From an uncultured Moraxella sp. (GTDB lineage Bacteria > Pseudomonadota > Gammaproteobacteria > Pseudomonadales > Moraxellaceae): a DNA stretch of 64,000 bases. Position 1 is the first letter of the stretch; the number at the start of each line of letters is the position of its first letter. Both the position numbers and the translations under genes were made by a program. The stretch covers positions 1-64,000 of the forward strand of contig NZ_CAMCBS010000002.1 of the NCBI RefSeq assembly GCF_945873075.1. Reading direction: 5' to 3'. The notes below the pieces were generated by a model, which was not told where the DNA came from, did not search any database, and worked only from the letters and a program-made list of their open reading frames with translations. Below, one piece after another: positions 17,398 to 27,127 of the stretch.

Positions 17398-18729
17398 ATG
17401 AACACAACAACAAATACCATGGAAGTTCAAGCGTTTATTGATGCACAGCCTTTATCAGCCACCCAAAAACTCATCATTGCGTTGTGTTTTGTGGTAGTGG
17501 CGATCGATGGTTTTGATACAGCGGCGGTGGGGTTTATTGCGCCAGCATTGATCGAGCAGTGGCAGCTAACACAGCCGCAGTTGGCACCGTTATTTGGTGC
17601 AGGTCTATTTGGATTGATGATTGGTGCATTGGTGTTTGGGCCATTGGCAGATAAGATTGGTCGTAAGCCGATCATGATTGGTTCGGTGTTTGTTTTTGGG
17701 GCTGCCAGTTTTTTATCGGCATTTTCACCTGATTTGCAGACTTTGGTGATTTTGCGGTTTATCACTGGGATTGGACTTGGTGGTGCAATGCCAAATGCCA
17801 TCACAATGACATCGGAATTTTGTCCAACTGCTCGCCGCTCAACTTTAGTAACTTTGATGTTTTGTGGGTTCACCATTGGCTCAGCATTAGGTGGGATTGT
17901 ATCGGGGCAGCTGATTCCATCGATTGGCTGGCAAGGGATTTTGATTATCGGTGGAGTAATGCCGTTGATGATTTTACCAATTTTGATTTGGTGGTTTCCA
18001 ATGTCGCTACGCTTTATGGTAACCAAAAATTTTCCAAAACATAAAGTTGATCAAGTCGCACGCCGTATCAGTGCTGACCCCAATGCAATTGTGCCGCAGC
18101 TCATTGCAGCACCGACTGACAAAGCGCAAGTCAGTGTCAAAGAATTGTTTAGTAAAAATTATGCGCTTGGCACCATATTGATGTGGATTGCGTTTTTTAT
18201 GAGCATGCTGATCATCTATCTGATCTCAAGTTGGATGCCGACATTGCTTAAAAGTGTTGGATTTGACCTAAAAAACGCTGCATGGATTACTTCTGTTTTT
18301 CAAATTGGAGGCACTATCGGTGCAATCACTCTGGGTTATTTGATGGATAAAAAAGGTGCGGCAAAAGTACTGTATCTATCCTATATTGCCGGTGCTGTAT
18401 TTTTGATCATTGTTGGACAAGGAATTATTGGCCTTAATTTGGCTTTACTGCTCATTGGGATGTTTGGTATCGGCGTGGGTGTTTCAGGCTCGCAAGTAGG
18501 CGCTAATGCATTCAGTTCGGCATACTACCCAACACATTGCCGTGCTACCGGGGTTAGTTGGGCAAATGCGGTGGGACGCAGCGGCTCAGTTGTTGGCTCA
18601 ATGGTTGGGGGTTGGTTGATGGCGATGAATTTATCGGCAGATACCATCGTTGGATTGTTGGCCGTTCCTGCGCTCGTGGCGGCAGTGATGTTCTTTTTGA
18701 TAGGTCAAATGATTGCTAGACAGTCTTGA
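17398..18729 (+). CDS. MFS aromatic acid:H+ symporter
   Basis: 443 residues and 12 predicted helices of the AAHS family (PcaK/BenK/GenK/MhbT type). The first helix has DGFDTAAVGFIAPAL, and the loop 2-3 signature is LADKIGRKPIM. I start at the ATG giving MNTTTNTME, which has AGGA seven bases upstream. It is last in the gentisate operon, 103 bp after the hydrolase. The natural substrate is probably gentisate or 3-hydroxybenzoate, judged from context only. Confidence 0.9.
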   Translation: MNTTTNTMEVQAFIDAQPLSATQKLIIALCFVVVAIDGFDTAAVGFIAPALIEQWQLTQPQLAPLFGAGLFGLMIGALVFGPLADKIGRKPIMIGSVFVFGAASFLSAFSPDLQTLVILRFITGIGLGGAMPNAITMTSEFCPTARRSTLVTLMFCGFTIGSALGGIVSGQLIPSIGWQGILIIGGVMPLMILPILIWWFPMSLRFMVTKNFPKHKVDQVARRISADPNAIVPQLIAAPTDKAQVSVKELFSKNYALGTILMWIAFFMSMLIIYLISSWMPTLLKSVGFDLKNAAWITSVFQIGGTIGAITLGYLMDKKGAAKVLYLSYIAGAVFLIIVGQGIIGLNLALLLIGMFGIGVGVSGSQVGANAFSSAYYPTHCRATGVSWANAVGRSGSVVGSMVGGWLMAMNLSADTIVGLLAVPALVAAVMFFLIGQMIARQS

Positions 18730-18744
18730 TGGCGGATGTTGATC

Positions 18745-18778
18745 AATCCCCTTGTCTGCGATGGTATACAAGGGGATT
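18745..18778 (+). terminator. Hairpin after the gentisate operon
   Basis: An 11-bp perfect stem, AATCCCCTTGT with ACAAGGGGATT, 15 bp after the transporter stop. There is no strong T-run, so termination may be Rho-assisted or partial. Confidence 0.55.
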
Positions 18779-18801
18779 TGATAATTATAAGTCATTGTTC
18801 A

Positions 18802-18831
18802 TTGTACCTAAAGTCCGATTTAGGCTATAAT
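18802..18831 (+). promoter_or_regulatory. Promoter of coaBC
   Basis: A perfect -10 TATAAT (18826-18831) with a weak -35 TTGTAC (18802-18807) at 18 bp, 29 bp before the coaBC ATG. Confidence 0.55.
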
Positions 18832-18860
18832 ACGCCCATTTCTCCACATAGGCGACAGCC

Positions 18861-20105
18861 ATGACTGATTTGACCAAACCAAAAATCCTACTCGGTATCA
18901 CAGGCGGTATCGCTGCTTATAAATCGGCAGTACTTGCTCGTCTGCTTATCAAGGCAGGCTGTGAAGTGCGTGTGATGATGACGGCAGCAGCGTGCGAGTT
19001 TATCACGCCTTTGACCTTGCAGGCGTTGACTGGCAATGAAGTACATACACAGCTTTTGGATGCAGAAGCCGAAAAGGGCATGGGGCATATTGAGCTTGCC
19101 AAATGGGCGGATGTGGTCGTGATCGCACCTGCATCTGCCAACACCATCGGCAAGCTTGCTAATGGCTTGGCGGATAATCTACTCACCACTGTGTGTCTTG
19201 CGACCGATGCGCCGATTCTTATCGCACCTGCGATGAATCAGCAGATGTGGGCAAATGCCATTGTGCAGGATAATTTGATTAAGCTTACCCGCTTTGGCTA
19301 TGAGCTTATCACACCAGATAGCGGCGAGCAGGCGTGCGGCGATGTCGGGGCAGGGCGATTGCCTGAGCCTGAGGCGTTGAGCCAGACGATTTTGGCATTT
19401 GTGGCTCGCCAAAGACTGCCACAGTCATTGGCGGCTAAGACTGTCGTTATTACCGCAGGGGCGACGCTTGAGCCGATTGATCCGGTGCGTTTTTTATCCA
19501 ATCATTCTACAGGCAAGATGGGTTATGCACTGGCAGCGGCGTGCCGTGATGCTGGTGCGGATGTGGTGCTCGTCAGCGGTAAGCGTGTGGCATTACAAGC
19601 ACCCAAAGGTGTGCATCGCATTGATGTCGGCACGGCAGATGAGATGCTGTCGGTGTGCCTAGATGTCTGCCGTACGGCGGATGTATTTATCGCCACCGCT
19701 GCCGTGGCGGACTATAAGATGGCAACCATCGCCGCTCACAAAATCAAAAAAACCGATGGCGTGGACGGCATGACGCTAGAACTCATCAAAAATCCTGATG
19801 TGCTTGCCACCATCGCCAAGACTTATCCTGATGTGCTGACCGTCGGCTTTGCTGCTGAGACTCAAGACACTGAAAACTATGCCAAAGGCAAACTTATCGC
19901 CAAAAATCTTGACATGATTGCGGTCAATGATGTGTCTGATACCAGCATCGGCTTTGGTAGCGATGATAATGCGATGATGGTGTTTTTTGCTGATAAATAT
20001 GCCAAAACCGCCCAAAAACTGCCCAAAGCCCCAAAATCCACCATCGCAAGGCAGTTGGTAGATTGTATCGCATTGATTAGTAGTAATAATTACTCTATAA
20101 AATAA
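18861..20105 (+). CDS. coaBC: Bifunctional phosphopantothenoylcysteine decarboxylase / phosphopantothenate-cysteine ligase
   Basis: 414 residues, two fused enzymes of coenzyme A synthesis. The N-terminal FMN-dependent CoaC domain (about 1-190) has GITGGIAAYK, PAMNQQMW and ACGDVGAGRLPEP. The CoaB domain (about 195-410) has VITAGATLEPIDPVR, STGKMG and AAVADYK. Intact and of normal length. Monocistronic with its own promoter. It supplies CoA for the acyl-CoA synthetases encoded next. Confidence 0.96.
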   Translation: MTDLTKPKILLGITGGIAAYKSAVLARLLIKAGCEVRVMMTAAACEFITPLTLQALTGNEVHTQLLDAEAEKGMGHIELAKWADVVVIAPASANTIGKLANGLADNLLTTVCLATDAPILIAPAMNQQMWANAIVQDNLIKLTRFGYELITPDSGEQACGDVGAGRLPEPEALSQTILAFVARQRLPQSLAAKTVVITAGATLEPIDPVRFLSNHSTGKMGYALAAACRDAGADVVLVSGKRVALQAPKGVHRIDVGTADEMLSVCLDVCRTADVFIATAAVADYKMATIAAHKIKKTDGVDGMTLELIKNPDVLATIAKTYPDVLTVGFAAETQDTENYAKGKLIAKNLDMIAVNDVSDTSIGFGSDDNAMMVFFADKYAKTAQKLPKAPKSTIARQLVDCIALISSNNYSIK

Positions 20106-20290
20106 ATACACTTAAGCCAAATTTTCATTCACTTGTCAATCAAAAACTATGAAAACTGGTTCACAAAAATTGATTGTCAAAAGTCGGTGGCTTGCGTAAC
20201 TTTGCACATAATCATCTAATTATTCGCTTGATTATCAGCTTTGGCATTTGACCGCCACCGTCAATGACAACAACATTCATAGGAAGAAAC

Positions 20291-21976
20291 ATGACTGATT
20301 ACTCATCATTTACCACGCCTGCCGACCGTGCTTGGCAAGCCACTTACCGCAAAAACAATCTAGATATTCAGCTTGTCATGCCTGATGGCGTGAATAATTT
20401 GCTGGATTTTTTTGATGTCAATTTTCGTGCCAATCGGGGTCAGCGAGCCATCACCTTTATGGGGGTGCATATCGGCTATGATGAACTTGATAAGATAAGC
20501 TTAAAAATCGCAGCGTATTTGCAGTCGCTAGGTCTCGCTCAAGGTGATAAAGTGGCGGTGATGATGCCAAACACACCGCAGTATCTGGCGGTGATGATGG
20601 GGATTGTGCGAGCAGGGCTTGTGCTTGTCAATGTCAATCCGCTATATACCGCTCATGAGCTTGAGCATCAGCTCAAAGACAGTGAAGCCAAAGTGCTATT
20701 TATCGTTGAGAACTTTGCTCATACCTTTGAAAAGGTGCAGGACAAAGGGCAAATTAGCCATGTCATCACCACAGGCATCGGCGATATGATGGGTATCAAG
20801 GGCATTGTGATTAATGCTGTTGTGCGTCATCTGAAAAAAATGGTGCCAAATTATTGCATCCCAAATAAGATTAACTTTAAAGATATCCTAAAAACTTCTG
20901 CCAACTACACTCGCCCAACACTGACCCTTGATGATGTGGTGATTTTGCAGTACACAGGCGGGACGACAGGCGTCGCAAAAGGTGCGATGCTGACACATGG
21001 TAATTTGATAGCCAATGTTGAGCAGTGCATGACCTATGTCAAATCAGGCTTTGATAGGCCGTATCAGCACGGCGAATACATGGCGGTGGCACTGCCTTTG
21101 TATCATATTTTTTCGTTCATGGTGACGATGCTTGGCATGAAGATGGGCTTTGCGATGCTACTTATCCCGAACGCCCGTGATTTTGATGATTTGACCAAGC
21201 AATTTGCCAAATATCGTCCGCAGTTTTTCCCTGCGGTCAATACGCTGTTTAACGCTTTGACCCATCACAAGGGCTTTGGCGCGCTTGACCATAGCAATAT
21301 GAAAATCTCTTTGGGCGGTGGCATGGCGGTGCTGCCAAGCACGGCTGACGCATGGGAGAAATTGACTGGTAATTACATCGTCGAAGGCTATGGCTTGTCC
21401 GAGACTTCCCCTGTCTTGACCTTCAATCCGCTTGGTAGCTACACGGGCAAAATCGGCGTGCCATTCCCATCGACCGACATTATCCTGCTGGATGATGACG
21501 GCAATGAAGTGGCGATGGGTGAAGCAGGCGAGATTTGCGCCAAAGGTCCGCAGGTGATGAAAGGCTACTGGAAACAACCCGAAGAGACCGCCAAAGTGAT
21601 GACTGCTGATGGTTATTTTCGCACGGGTGATATTGGTGTGATGGACGAGCAGGGCTATTTCAAAATCGTGGACCGCAAAAAAGACATGATTTTGGTCTCA
21701 GGCTTTAATGTCTATCCAAACGAAGTCGAAGAAGTCATCGCCGCTCACCCAAAAGTGCTCGAATGTGGTGCTATCGGCGTGCCTGATGGACACAGCGGCG
21801 AAGTGGTCAAGGTCTTTGTGGTCAAAAAAGATGACAGTCTCACCACCGATGACATCAAAGCATGGGCGAAGAAAAACTTGACCGGCTATAAACGCCCCAA
21901 GCAAATCGCCTTTGTTGATGAATTGCCCAAATCCAATGTCGGCAAAATCCTGCGTAAAGAGCTCAGAAAGCTATAA
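20291..21976 (+). CDS. fadD: Long-chain fatty acid-CoA ligase, first copy
   Basis: 561 residues from the ATG giving MTDYSSFTT, with AGGAAG upstream. It activates fatty acids to acyl-CoA through an acyl-AMP. AMP-forming motifs are intact: YTGGTTGVAKGAMLTH, GYGLSETSP, RTGDIG, and the C-terminal KSNVGKILRKEL with the catalytic Lys. Followed by its own terminator and then by a close paralogue in the same direction, so this is a tandem duplication with separate promoters. The two proteins differ mostly in the N-terminal and mid regions. Confidence 0.94.
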   Translation: MTDYSSFTTPADRAWQATYRKNNLDIQLVMPDGVNNLLDFFDVNFRANRGQRAITFMGVHIGYDELDKISLKIAAYLQSLGLAQGDKVAVMMPNTPQYLAVMMGIVRAGLVLVNVNPLYTAHELEHQLKDSEAKVLFIVENFAHTFEKVQDKGQISHVITTGIGDMMGIKGIVINAVVRHLKKMVPNYCIPNKINFKDILKTSANYTRPTLTLDDVVILQYTGGTTGVAKGAMLTHGNLIANVEQCMTYVKSGFDRPYQHGEYMAVALPLYHIFSFMVTMLGMKMGFAMLLIPNARDFDDLTKQFAKYRPQFFPAVNTLFNALTHHKGFGALDHSNMKISLGGGMAVLPSTADAWEKLTGNYIVEGYGLSETSPVLTFNPLGSYTGKIGVPFPSTDIILLDDDGNEVAMGEAGEICAKGPQVMKGYWKQPEETAKVMTADGYFRTGDIGVMDEQGYFKIVDRKKDMILVSGFNVYPNEVEEVIAAHPKVLECGAIGVPDGHSGEVVKVFVVKKDDSLTTDDIKAWAKKNLTGYKRPKQIAFVDELPKSNVGKILRKELRKL

Positions 21977-22325
21977 GCTATGCTTGAATGATATTTTAAT
22001 CATAAGACATCGTGTATATCACGGTGTCTTTTTTTGTTGATAACAAAGATGCTGTAGCGATAAGCTTAATTGTGCGGGCTGATTAGGCTGTCAAATGTCC
22101 AGTATGTCCGATAAATGCAGTGTATTTTTTGGGCTTTAGACTGATTTTACTTGGAAAATTATGTAAAATATGGTCTAATAGCTTACAACTGTTTTCTCAA
22201 AAAATTTGCCAACATTCTTGTCATGCTGCCAAACTTATGATAGATTTAGGGTGTATGTAACTGATTTAGCATACCGTGATACGGCTTGGTATCGAATGAT
22301 GGATTTTTAGACATAAGGAAGTATT
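21977..22325. other. Intergenic region between the fadD copies
   Basis: About 350 bp with the first copy's terminator (22005-22036) and then AT-rich sequence that should hold the second copy's promoter. TAAAAT at 22164-22169 is a possible -10. No gene is seen. Confidence 0.5.
22005..22036 (+). terminator. Terminator of the first fadD
   Basis: Stem AGACATCGTG with CACGGTGTCT (one G-U pair) and seven T residues. Confidence 0.88.
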
Positions 22326-24029
22326 ATGACCACACAACATTTCACCGTCCCCACCGACCGCCCATGGTACAAGACTTACCAAGAACACGGCATTGAGTTT
22401 GATTTTAATTTGTCAAACAACATTCATTCACTGATTGATATTTTTGAACAAGCCTTTGCTCGACATGGCAATAAGGTGGCATTTACTTGTATGGATGTAT
22501 CGATTACCTATCGTGAGCTTGATAATTACAGCCGTCAAATCGCCGCCTATCTGCAATCGATTGGCTTGGTCAAGGGCGATAAAGTGGCGGTGATGATGCC
22601 AAATATCTTGCAGTATCCGATTACGATGATTGGTATCGTGCGAGCAGGGTTGACGCTAGTGAATGTCAATCCACTATACACACCACATGAGCTTGAGCAT
22701 CAGCTCAATGACTCTGAAGCTAAGGCGTTGTTTATCGTTGAGAACTTTGCGCAGACCTTTGAGCGTGTGGAGAACAAGGGTCAAGTCAAGCATGTGATTG
22801 TCACATCGCTTGGCGATATGCTTGGCTTTAAAGGCTTTATTGTCAATGCGGTGGTACGCCATGTCAAAAAAATGGTGCCATCGTGGAATATCCCGGGTCA
22901 TATCAGCTTTAAAGAAGCGCTAAATCAAGTATCGGCATCGGCTTACAATCGCCCACAGGTATCGCTTGATGACATCGCTGCGCTACAGTACACGGGCGGT
23001 ACGACAGGCGTTGCTAAGGGTGCGATGCTGACCCATGCCAACTTAGCATCGAATGTCGAGCAGTGCAAACCGTTTGTTTCTAAGGTATTCCCTGAGCAGG
23101 ATTTGAGCGGTAAATACATCGCTGTGGCACTGCCTTTGTATCATATTTTCTCATTTACAGCGTGTGCACTGTTGGGTATGAAGATGGGCTTTAGCATGCT
23201 GCTTATCACCAACCCACGAGATTTTAAGGCGGTGTGTAAAGATTACGCCAAATATCGTCCGGTATTTTTCCCTGCGGTCAATACGCTGTTTAATGGCTTG
23301 GTACATGACGAAGGTTTCCGTGCGCTTGACCACAGCAACCTAAAACTATCCTTAGGTGGCGGTATGTCGGTACTGTCCGACACTGCCAAAGCGTGGGAGC
23401 GCCTGACGGGTAATTATATCATCGAAGGCTATGGCTTGTCTGAGACATCACCTGTCTTGACCTTGAATCCACCGGGGGGCTATACCGGCAAAATCGGTAT
23501 CCCATTCCCTGCAACCGATGTTATCTTATTAAATGAGAATGACAACGAAGTGGCAATGGGTGAGCCGGGTGAAATCTGCGCCAAAGGCCCGCAAGTGATG
23601 CCGGGCTACTGGAAGCGTCCTGATGAGACCGCCAAAGTGATGACCGCTGATGGCTATTTCCGCACAGGTGATATCGGCGTGATGGACGACAAAGGCTTTA
23701 TCAAGATTGTTGACCGCAAAAAAGACATGATTTTGGTCTCAGGCTTTAATGTCTATCCAAACGAAGTCGAAGATGTGATGACTGCGCATCCAAAAATCCT
23801 AGAATGTGGCGTCATTGGCGTGCCTGATGAGCACAGTGGCGAAGTGCCAAAAATCTTTGTGGTCAAAAAAGATGCAAGTCTGACCGTCGAAGAAGTGCGT
23901 GCGTGGGCAAAAGAAAATCTAACCGGCTACAAGCGTCCAAAATACATCGAGTTCATCAGTGAGCTGCCGAAGTCGAATGTCGGTAAGATTCTGCGTAAAG
24001 ATTTGCGTAAGCTTGAAGAGAGCAAATAA
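22326..24029 (+). CDS. fadD: Long-chain fatty acid-CoA ligase, second copy
   Basis: 567 residues, a close paralogue of the preceding protein, with the same motifs: YTGGTTGVAKGAMLTH, GYGLSETSP, FRTGDIG, and KSNVGKILRKDLRK at the C-terminus. It has three extra residues in the region before the YHIFSF segment (TACALLG) compared with the first copy, and a different N-terminus. The pair may divide chain-length or expression duties, as the two FadDs of Pseudomonas do; this is an inference. AAGGAA precedes the ATG. Confidence 0.94.
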   Translation: MTTQHFTVPTDRPWYKTYQEHGIEFDFNLSNNIHSLIDIFEQAFARHGNKVAFTCMDVSITYRELDNYSRQIAAYLQSIGLVKGDKVAVMMPNILQYPITMIGIVRAGLTLVNVNPLYTPHELEHQLNDSEAKALFIVENFAQTFERVENKGQVKHVIVTSLGDMLGFKGFIVNAVVRHVKKMVPSWNIPGHISFKEALNQVSASAYNRPQVSLDDIAALQYTGGTTGVAKGAMLTHANLASNVEQCKPFVSKVFPEQDLSGKYIAVALPLYHIFSFTACALLGMKMGFSMLLITNPRDFKAVCKDYAKYRPVFFPAVNTLFNGLVHDEGFRALDHSNLKLSLGGGMSVLSDTAKAWERLTGNYIIEGYGLSETSPVLTLNPPGGYTGKIGIPFPATDVILLNENDNEVAMGEPGEICAKGPQVMPGYWKRPDETAKVMTADGYFRTGDIGVMDDKGFIKIVDRKKDMILVSGFNVYPNEVEDVMTAHPKILECGVIGVPDEHSGEVPKIFVVKKDASLTVEEVRAWAKENLTGYKRPKYIEFISELPKSNVGKILRKDLRKLEESK

Positions 24030-24045
24030 GCGATATCGACTTATC

Positions 24046-24088
24046 AAAACCTGTCATCACCTATCATTGGGTGATGGCAGGTTTTTGT
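24046..24088 (+). terminator. Terminator of the second fadD
   Basis: Stem AAACCTGTCATCACC with GGGTGATGGCAGGTTT (one mismatch), then a T-run. Confidence 0.88.
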
Positions 24089-24089
24089 T

Positions 24090-24118
24090 TTGTGTTTTTG
24101 GGCATAACTTGGTAAAAT
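24090..24118 (+). promoter_or_regulatory. Promoter of rph
   Basis: TTGTGT (24090-24095), 17-bp spacer, TAAAAT (24113-24118) with an extended TG. It partly overlaps the T-rich tail of the preceding terminator. Confidence 0.5.
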
Positions 24119-24151
24119 TGCTTAAATTCACAACAATGACTAGAGATTTTT

Positions 24152-24868
24152 ATGCGTATTGATGGCAGACAATTGAATGAACTTCGCCCAATCAGCTTTA
24201 CCCGCCACTACACCAAGCACGCCGAAGGCTCGGTGCTTGTGTGCTTTGGTGATACCAAAGTGCTATGCACCGCCAGCGTCGAAGCAGGCGTACCAAGATG
24301 GCTCAAGGGACAAGGACAAGGCTGGCTGACCGCTGAATACGGAATGCTACCGCGTGCGACAGGCACACGCACTCAGCGCGAAGCTGCTCGTGGTAAGCAG
24401 TCAGGTCGCACCCAAGAGATTCAGCGTCTGATTGGTCGTAGCCTGCGTGCGATGCTTGATTTATCAAAGCTTGGCGAGAATACCATTCATATCGATTGTG
24501 ATGTCATCCAAGCCGATGGCGGTACACGCACGGCGAGTATCTCAGGAGCAGCGGTGGCGCTGATTGATGCGCTTGAATATCTACAGCGAGAAAAGAAACT
24601 GACCCAAGACCCGCTGCTGGGCTTGGTTGGTGCGGTATCGGTGGGTATCAAAGATGGTAAGGCGTATCTGGATTTGAACTATGCCGAAGATTCAACCTGT
24701 GATACCGATTTGAATGTGGTGATGACCCAAGCAGGGGGCTTTATTGAGATTCAGGGCACGGCAGAAGATAAGCCATTCACCCGAGCCGAAGCTGATAGTA
24801 TGCTAAGTCTGGCTGAAGCTGGTATCCGCCAAATCATCGAAGCACAACAGCAAGCATTGGGCTGGTAA
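24152..24868 (+). CDS. rph: Ribonuclease PH
   Basis: 238 residues, the family length. A phosphorolytic 3'-5' exoribonuclease that trims tRNA 3' ends. Typical segments: [13 protein letters not shown] at the start, [15 protein letters not shown], then [10 protein letters not shown] and the catalytic core TRTASISGA with LDLNYAEDS. Its stop is one base before the start of a small membrane protein gene, so the two are probably translated in tandem. Confidence 0.97.
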   Translation: MRIDGRQLNELRPISFTRHYTKHAEGSVLVCFGDTKVLCTASVEAGVPRWLKGQGQGWLTAEYGMLPRATGTRTQREAARGKQSGRTQEIQRLIGRSLRAMLDLSKLGENTIHIDCDVIQADGGTRTASISGAAVALIDALEYLQREKKLTQDPLLGLVGAVSVGIKDGKAYLDLNYAEDSTCDTDLNVVMTQAGGFIEIQGTAEDKPFTRAEADSMLSLAEAGIRQIIEAQQQALGW

Positions 24869-24869
24869 G

Positions 24870-25334
24870 ATGCTGACGGTCAATGATGATGGCGTCAGCA
24901 TTCGCCTGACAGGACAAGGGGGCGACCCATTGTTTTGGTGGTCGGTGGGATTGCTTGTGCTTGGGATTGTCGTGGCGGTGATTTGCTTTACCATGCCTGT
25001 TGAGTATGCCATCGGCTCGTTGTTTGTGTTTGCTGTGGCGATGTTTGGCTTTAATATCAAGCGTCATCAGGCGAAGCGCCGTCATGTGTTTGGTGTCGGT
25101 GAATTAAGGCTTACACCCAAGCGATTTATGATTGATGATAAATCCTTGACATTGTCCGAATCTGCACAGGTGGACATCAATGGCGTGTGGCTGATTGTTA
25201 AAGACCGTGGGCTTGAGTATCATTTTTCGGGCTTTGCGGACGAGCGAGAGATGAGCATTGCCAAAGCGGTGCTTGATGGTCAAAGCGTCGCCAAGAAAAA
25301 CGCCGTCATTAAGATGGTTAGCACAGCGGATTGA
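24870..25334 (+). CDS. Small membrane protein of unknown function downstream of rph
   Basis: 154 residues; family not recognised. Two adjacent hydrophobic helices (about 22-40 and 45-62) are followed by a basic segment KRHQAKRRH and a C-terminal cytoplasmic domain of about 80 residues that looks like a beta-rich PH-like domain. The start lies one base after the rph stop, and a strong terminator follows, so it is the second gene of the rph unit. Confidence 0.7.
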   Translation: MLTVNDDGVSIRLTGQGGDPLFWWSVGLLVLGIVVAVICFTMPVEYAIGSLFVFAVAMFGFNIKRHQAKRRHVFGVGELRLTPKRFMIDDKSLTLSESAQVDINGVWLIVKDRGLEYHFSGFADEREMSIAKAVLDGQSVAKKNAVIKMVSTAD

Positions 25335-25345
25335 TAAGATAGCAA

Positions 25346-25385
25346 AACAAAAGCCCTAAGCATCAGCTAGGGCTTTTGTTTTTTG
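25346..25385. terminator. Terminator between the rph unit and hemJ
   Basis: 13-bp perfect stem AACAAAAGCCCTA with TAGGGCTTTTGTT, followed by a T-run on the plus strand and TTTGC on the minus strand. It serves the two convergent units. Confidence 0.92.
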
Positions 25386-25400
25386 GGGTATGCATACTGC

Positions 25401-25826
25401 TTAAAACGGCTTGACCACTGCCAAAATCACCACGGCAATCAAGATAAACACAGGAATCTCATTGAACCATCGCCAATAGACATGACTTTTAAGCTTGGGA
25501 TTATCCATCAAACGAATACGAAAGCGACCGCAGGACAGGTGATACAGGGTGAGTAGCACGACAAGGACAAGTTTGGCGTGTAGCCAGCCTTGAGATAGAT
25601 AGATACTTGGTGCTAAGGCAATCATCAGAAGTCCACACCCCCAAGTGGCAATCATCGCAGGCGTCATAATCCCACGATACAGCTTACGCTCCATCAGGGC
25701 AAATCGCTCTTGGCTGAGCGTATCATCGCTCATCGCATGATACACAAATAGGCGTGGCAAATAAAAAATCCCCGCAAACCAACAAACCATACTGATGATA
25801 TGAAAGGCTCTGATGTACTCTAGCAT
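25401..25826 (-). CDS. hemJ: Protoporphyrinogen IX oxidase HemJ
   Basis: 141 residues from the ATG giving MLEYIRAFH, four membrane helices. The first helix segment (RAFHIISMVCWFAGIFYLPR) and the WFNEIP near the end are hallmarks of the UPF0093/HemJ family, which oxidises protoporphyrinogen IX to protoporphyrin IX in heme synthesis, in bacteria lacking HemG or HemY. The longer open frame upstream is not protein-like. Heme is needed by the cytochromes c4 and c5 encoded near 58 kb. Confidence 0.92.
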   Translation of the reverse strand: MLEYIRAFHIISMVCWFAGIFYLPRLFVYHAMSDDTLSQERFALMERKLYRGIMTPAMIATWGCGLLMIALAPSIYLSQGWLHAKLVLVVLLTLYHLSCGRFRIRLMDNPKLKSHVYWRWFNEIPVFILIAVVILAVVKPF

Positions 25827-25934
25827 TGTGGCGTCCAATAAAAAAGATGCGCTTATTATAGCACATCTTTTGATGGTATTGATTTGCCGAGTAGGCGGCA
25901 ATGGATGACCGCTTAGCCACTCATTAGCCACTCA

Positions 25935-26987
25935 TTAGGCGCTTAGCGGGCAACCTTCGGGGTGTTCTTGATTGATGGCAGTGCCACTCATGGCATCGAT
26001 GATTTGTGGCTTTGGCATAGGGCGAGTTGGCGTCAGCCCAAGCTCTGCCATCAGTCTGTCATCGTGTGCGGTAGATTGGTTGCCTGTGGTCAGTAGCTTA
26101 TCCCCATAAAAAAATGAGTTCGCCCCCGCCATAAATGCCAATGCCTGCTCGCCATCGCTTAGGCTCTCACGGCCAGCAGATAGGCGTACATAGCTTGTCG
26201 GACAGCAGATACGAGTCACCGCAATGGTGCGAATCCATTCGATGACTGACAGCTGACCTTCGGCAAGCACCTTATCGCCAAGCGGTGTGCCTTTGATGGG
26301 TACTAATAGATTCACAGGGATTGACTGTGGCGGAATCGGCATTTGGGTTAGCTCATAAATCCAGTCAATGCGGTCTTGGCGGCTCTCACCCATGCCAACG
26401 ATACTGCCCGAGCAGACATTGATACCCGCATTGCGGACATACTCGATGGTCTCAAGGCGGTCATCATAACTGCGTGTGGTGGCGACGCTGTCATAGTAGC
26501 TGCGAGATGTGTCTAGGTTATGATTATAATAATCTAGGCCTGCATCTGCTAGGGTTTTGGCTTGGTCGGGATTTAGCATACCCAAAGTCATGCAGGTCTC
26601 AAGCCCAAGCGCCTTGACTTCGCTGATAAGCTCAACCAGATACGGCATATCTTTGGCACTTGGATGTTTCCACGCTGCACCCATACAAAAGCGTGATGAG
26701 CCTTGTGCTTTGGCACGGCGTGCCGCTGCGAGCACTTTTTCGATTTCTAGGCGTTTTTCGGCTGTCAAGCCCGTCTTGTCACGATGATGACCTGACTGTG
26801 AGCAGTAGCCACAGTCTTCGGGGCAGTTGCCTGTTTTGATGGATAATAGGGTGCTGATTTGCACTTCATTGGCGTTGAAATGCTCACGGTGCACCGTCTG
26901 AGCTTGCATCAGCAAATCCATCAGCGGTAGGTCAAATAAACGAGCAATTTCGTCCTTGGTGGTAGCTTGTGTCATGGTGGTCATCAT
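25935..26987 (-). CDS. bioB: Biotin synthase
   Basis: 350 residues from the first [12 protein letters not shown] four codons in is an alternative, and neither has a clear ribosome site. A radical SAM enzyme that inserts sulfur into dethiobiotin. The 4Fe-4S motif CPEDCGYC is at 55-62, followed by [22 protein letters not shown] and the second-cluster region with [14 protein letters not shown]. Complete and of normal length plus a short C-terminal tail. No other bio genes adjoin, so it is a stand-alone gene. Confidence 0.96.
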   Translation of the reverse strand: MMTTMTQATTKDEIARLFDLPLMDLLMQAQTVHREHFNANEVQISTLLSIKTGNCPEDCGYCSQSGHHRDKTGLTAEKRLEIEKVLAAARRAKAQGSSRFCMGAAWKHPSAKDMPYLVELISEVKALGLETCMTLGMLNPDQAKTLADAGLDYYNHNLDTSRSYYDSVATTRSYDDRLETIEYVRNAGINVCSGSIVGMGESRQDRIDWIYELTQMPIPPQSIPVNLLVPIKGTPLGDKVLAEGQLSVIEWIRTIAVTRICCPTSYVRLSAGRESLSDGEQALAFMAGANSFFYGDKLLTTGNQSTAHDDRLMAELGLTPTRPMPKPQIIDAMSGTAINQEHPEGCPLSA

Positions 26988-27127
26988 CGTATTGTCGGTG
27001 TTTATTGTGTTTGAATATGCGTGATTTGACGCATCTTATCGGTCGATAGTTGGTGAACGATTGTACTGAAATTTTTACCAAATAGCAAATCCATTTGCAG
27101 TGTTGGGCGAAATCATTGGCAAGACGG

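Noticed and set aside
17427-18026. A 199-residue minus-strand open frame across the gentisate transporter gene
   Set aside because: It lies fully opposite a clear MFS gene, has Pro/Ile/Asn-rich low-complexity translation and no ribosome site; it is a codon-structure shadow.
20134-20180. Inverted repeat CAATCAA/TTGATTG upstream of the first fadD as a FadR or PsrA operator
   Set aside because: Arms are only seven bases with a long spacer and do not match the known operator patterns, so no regulator is claimed.
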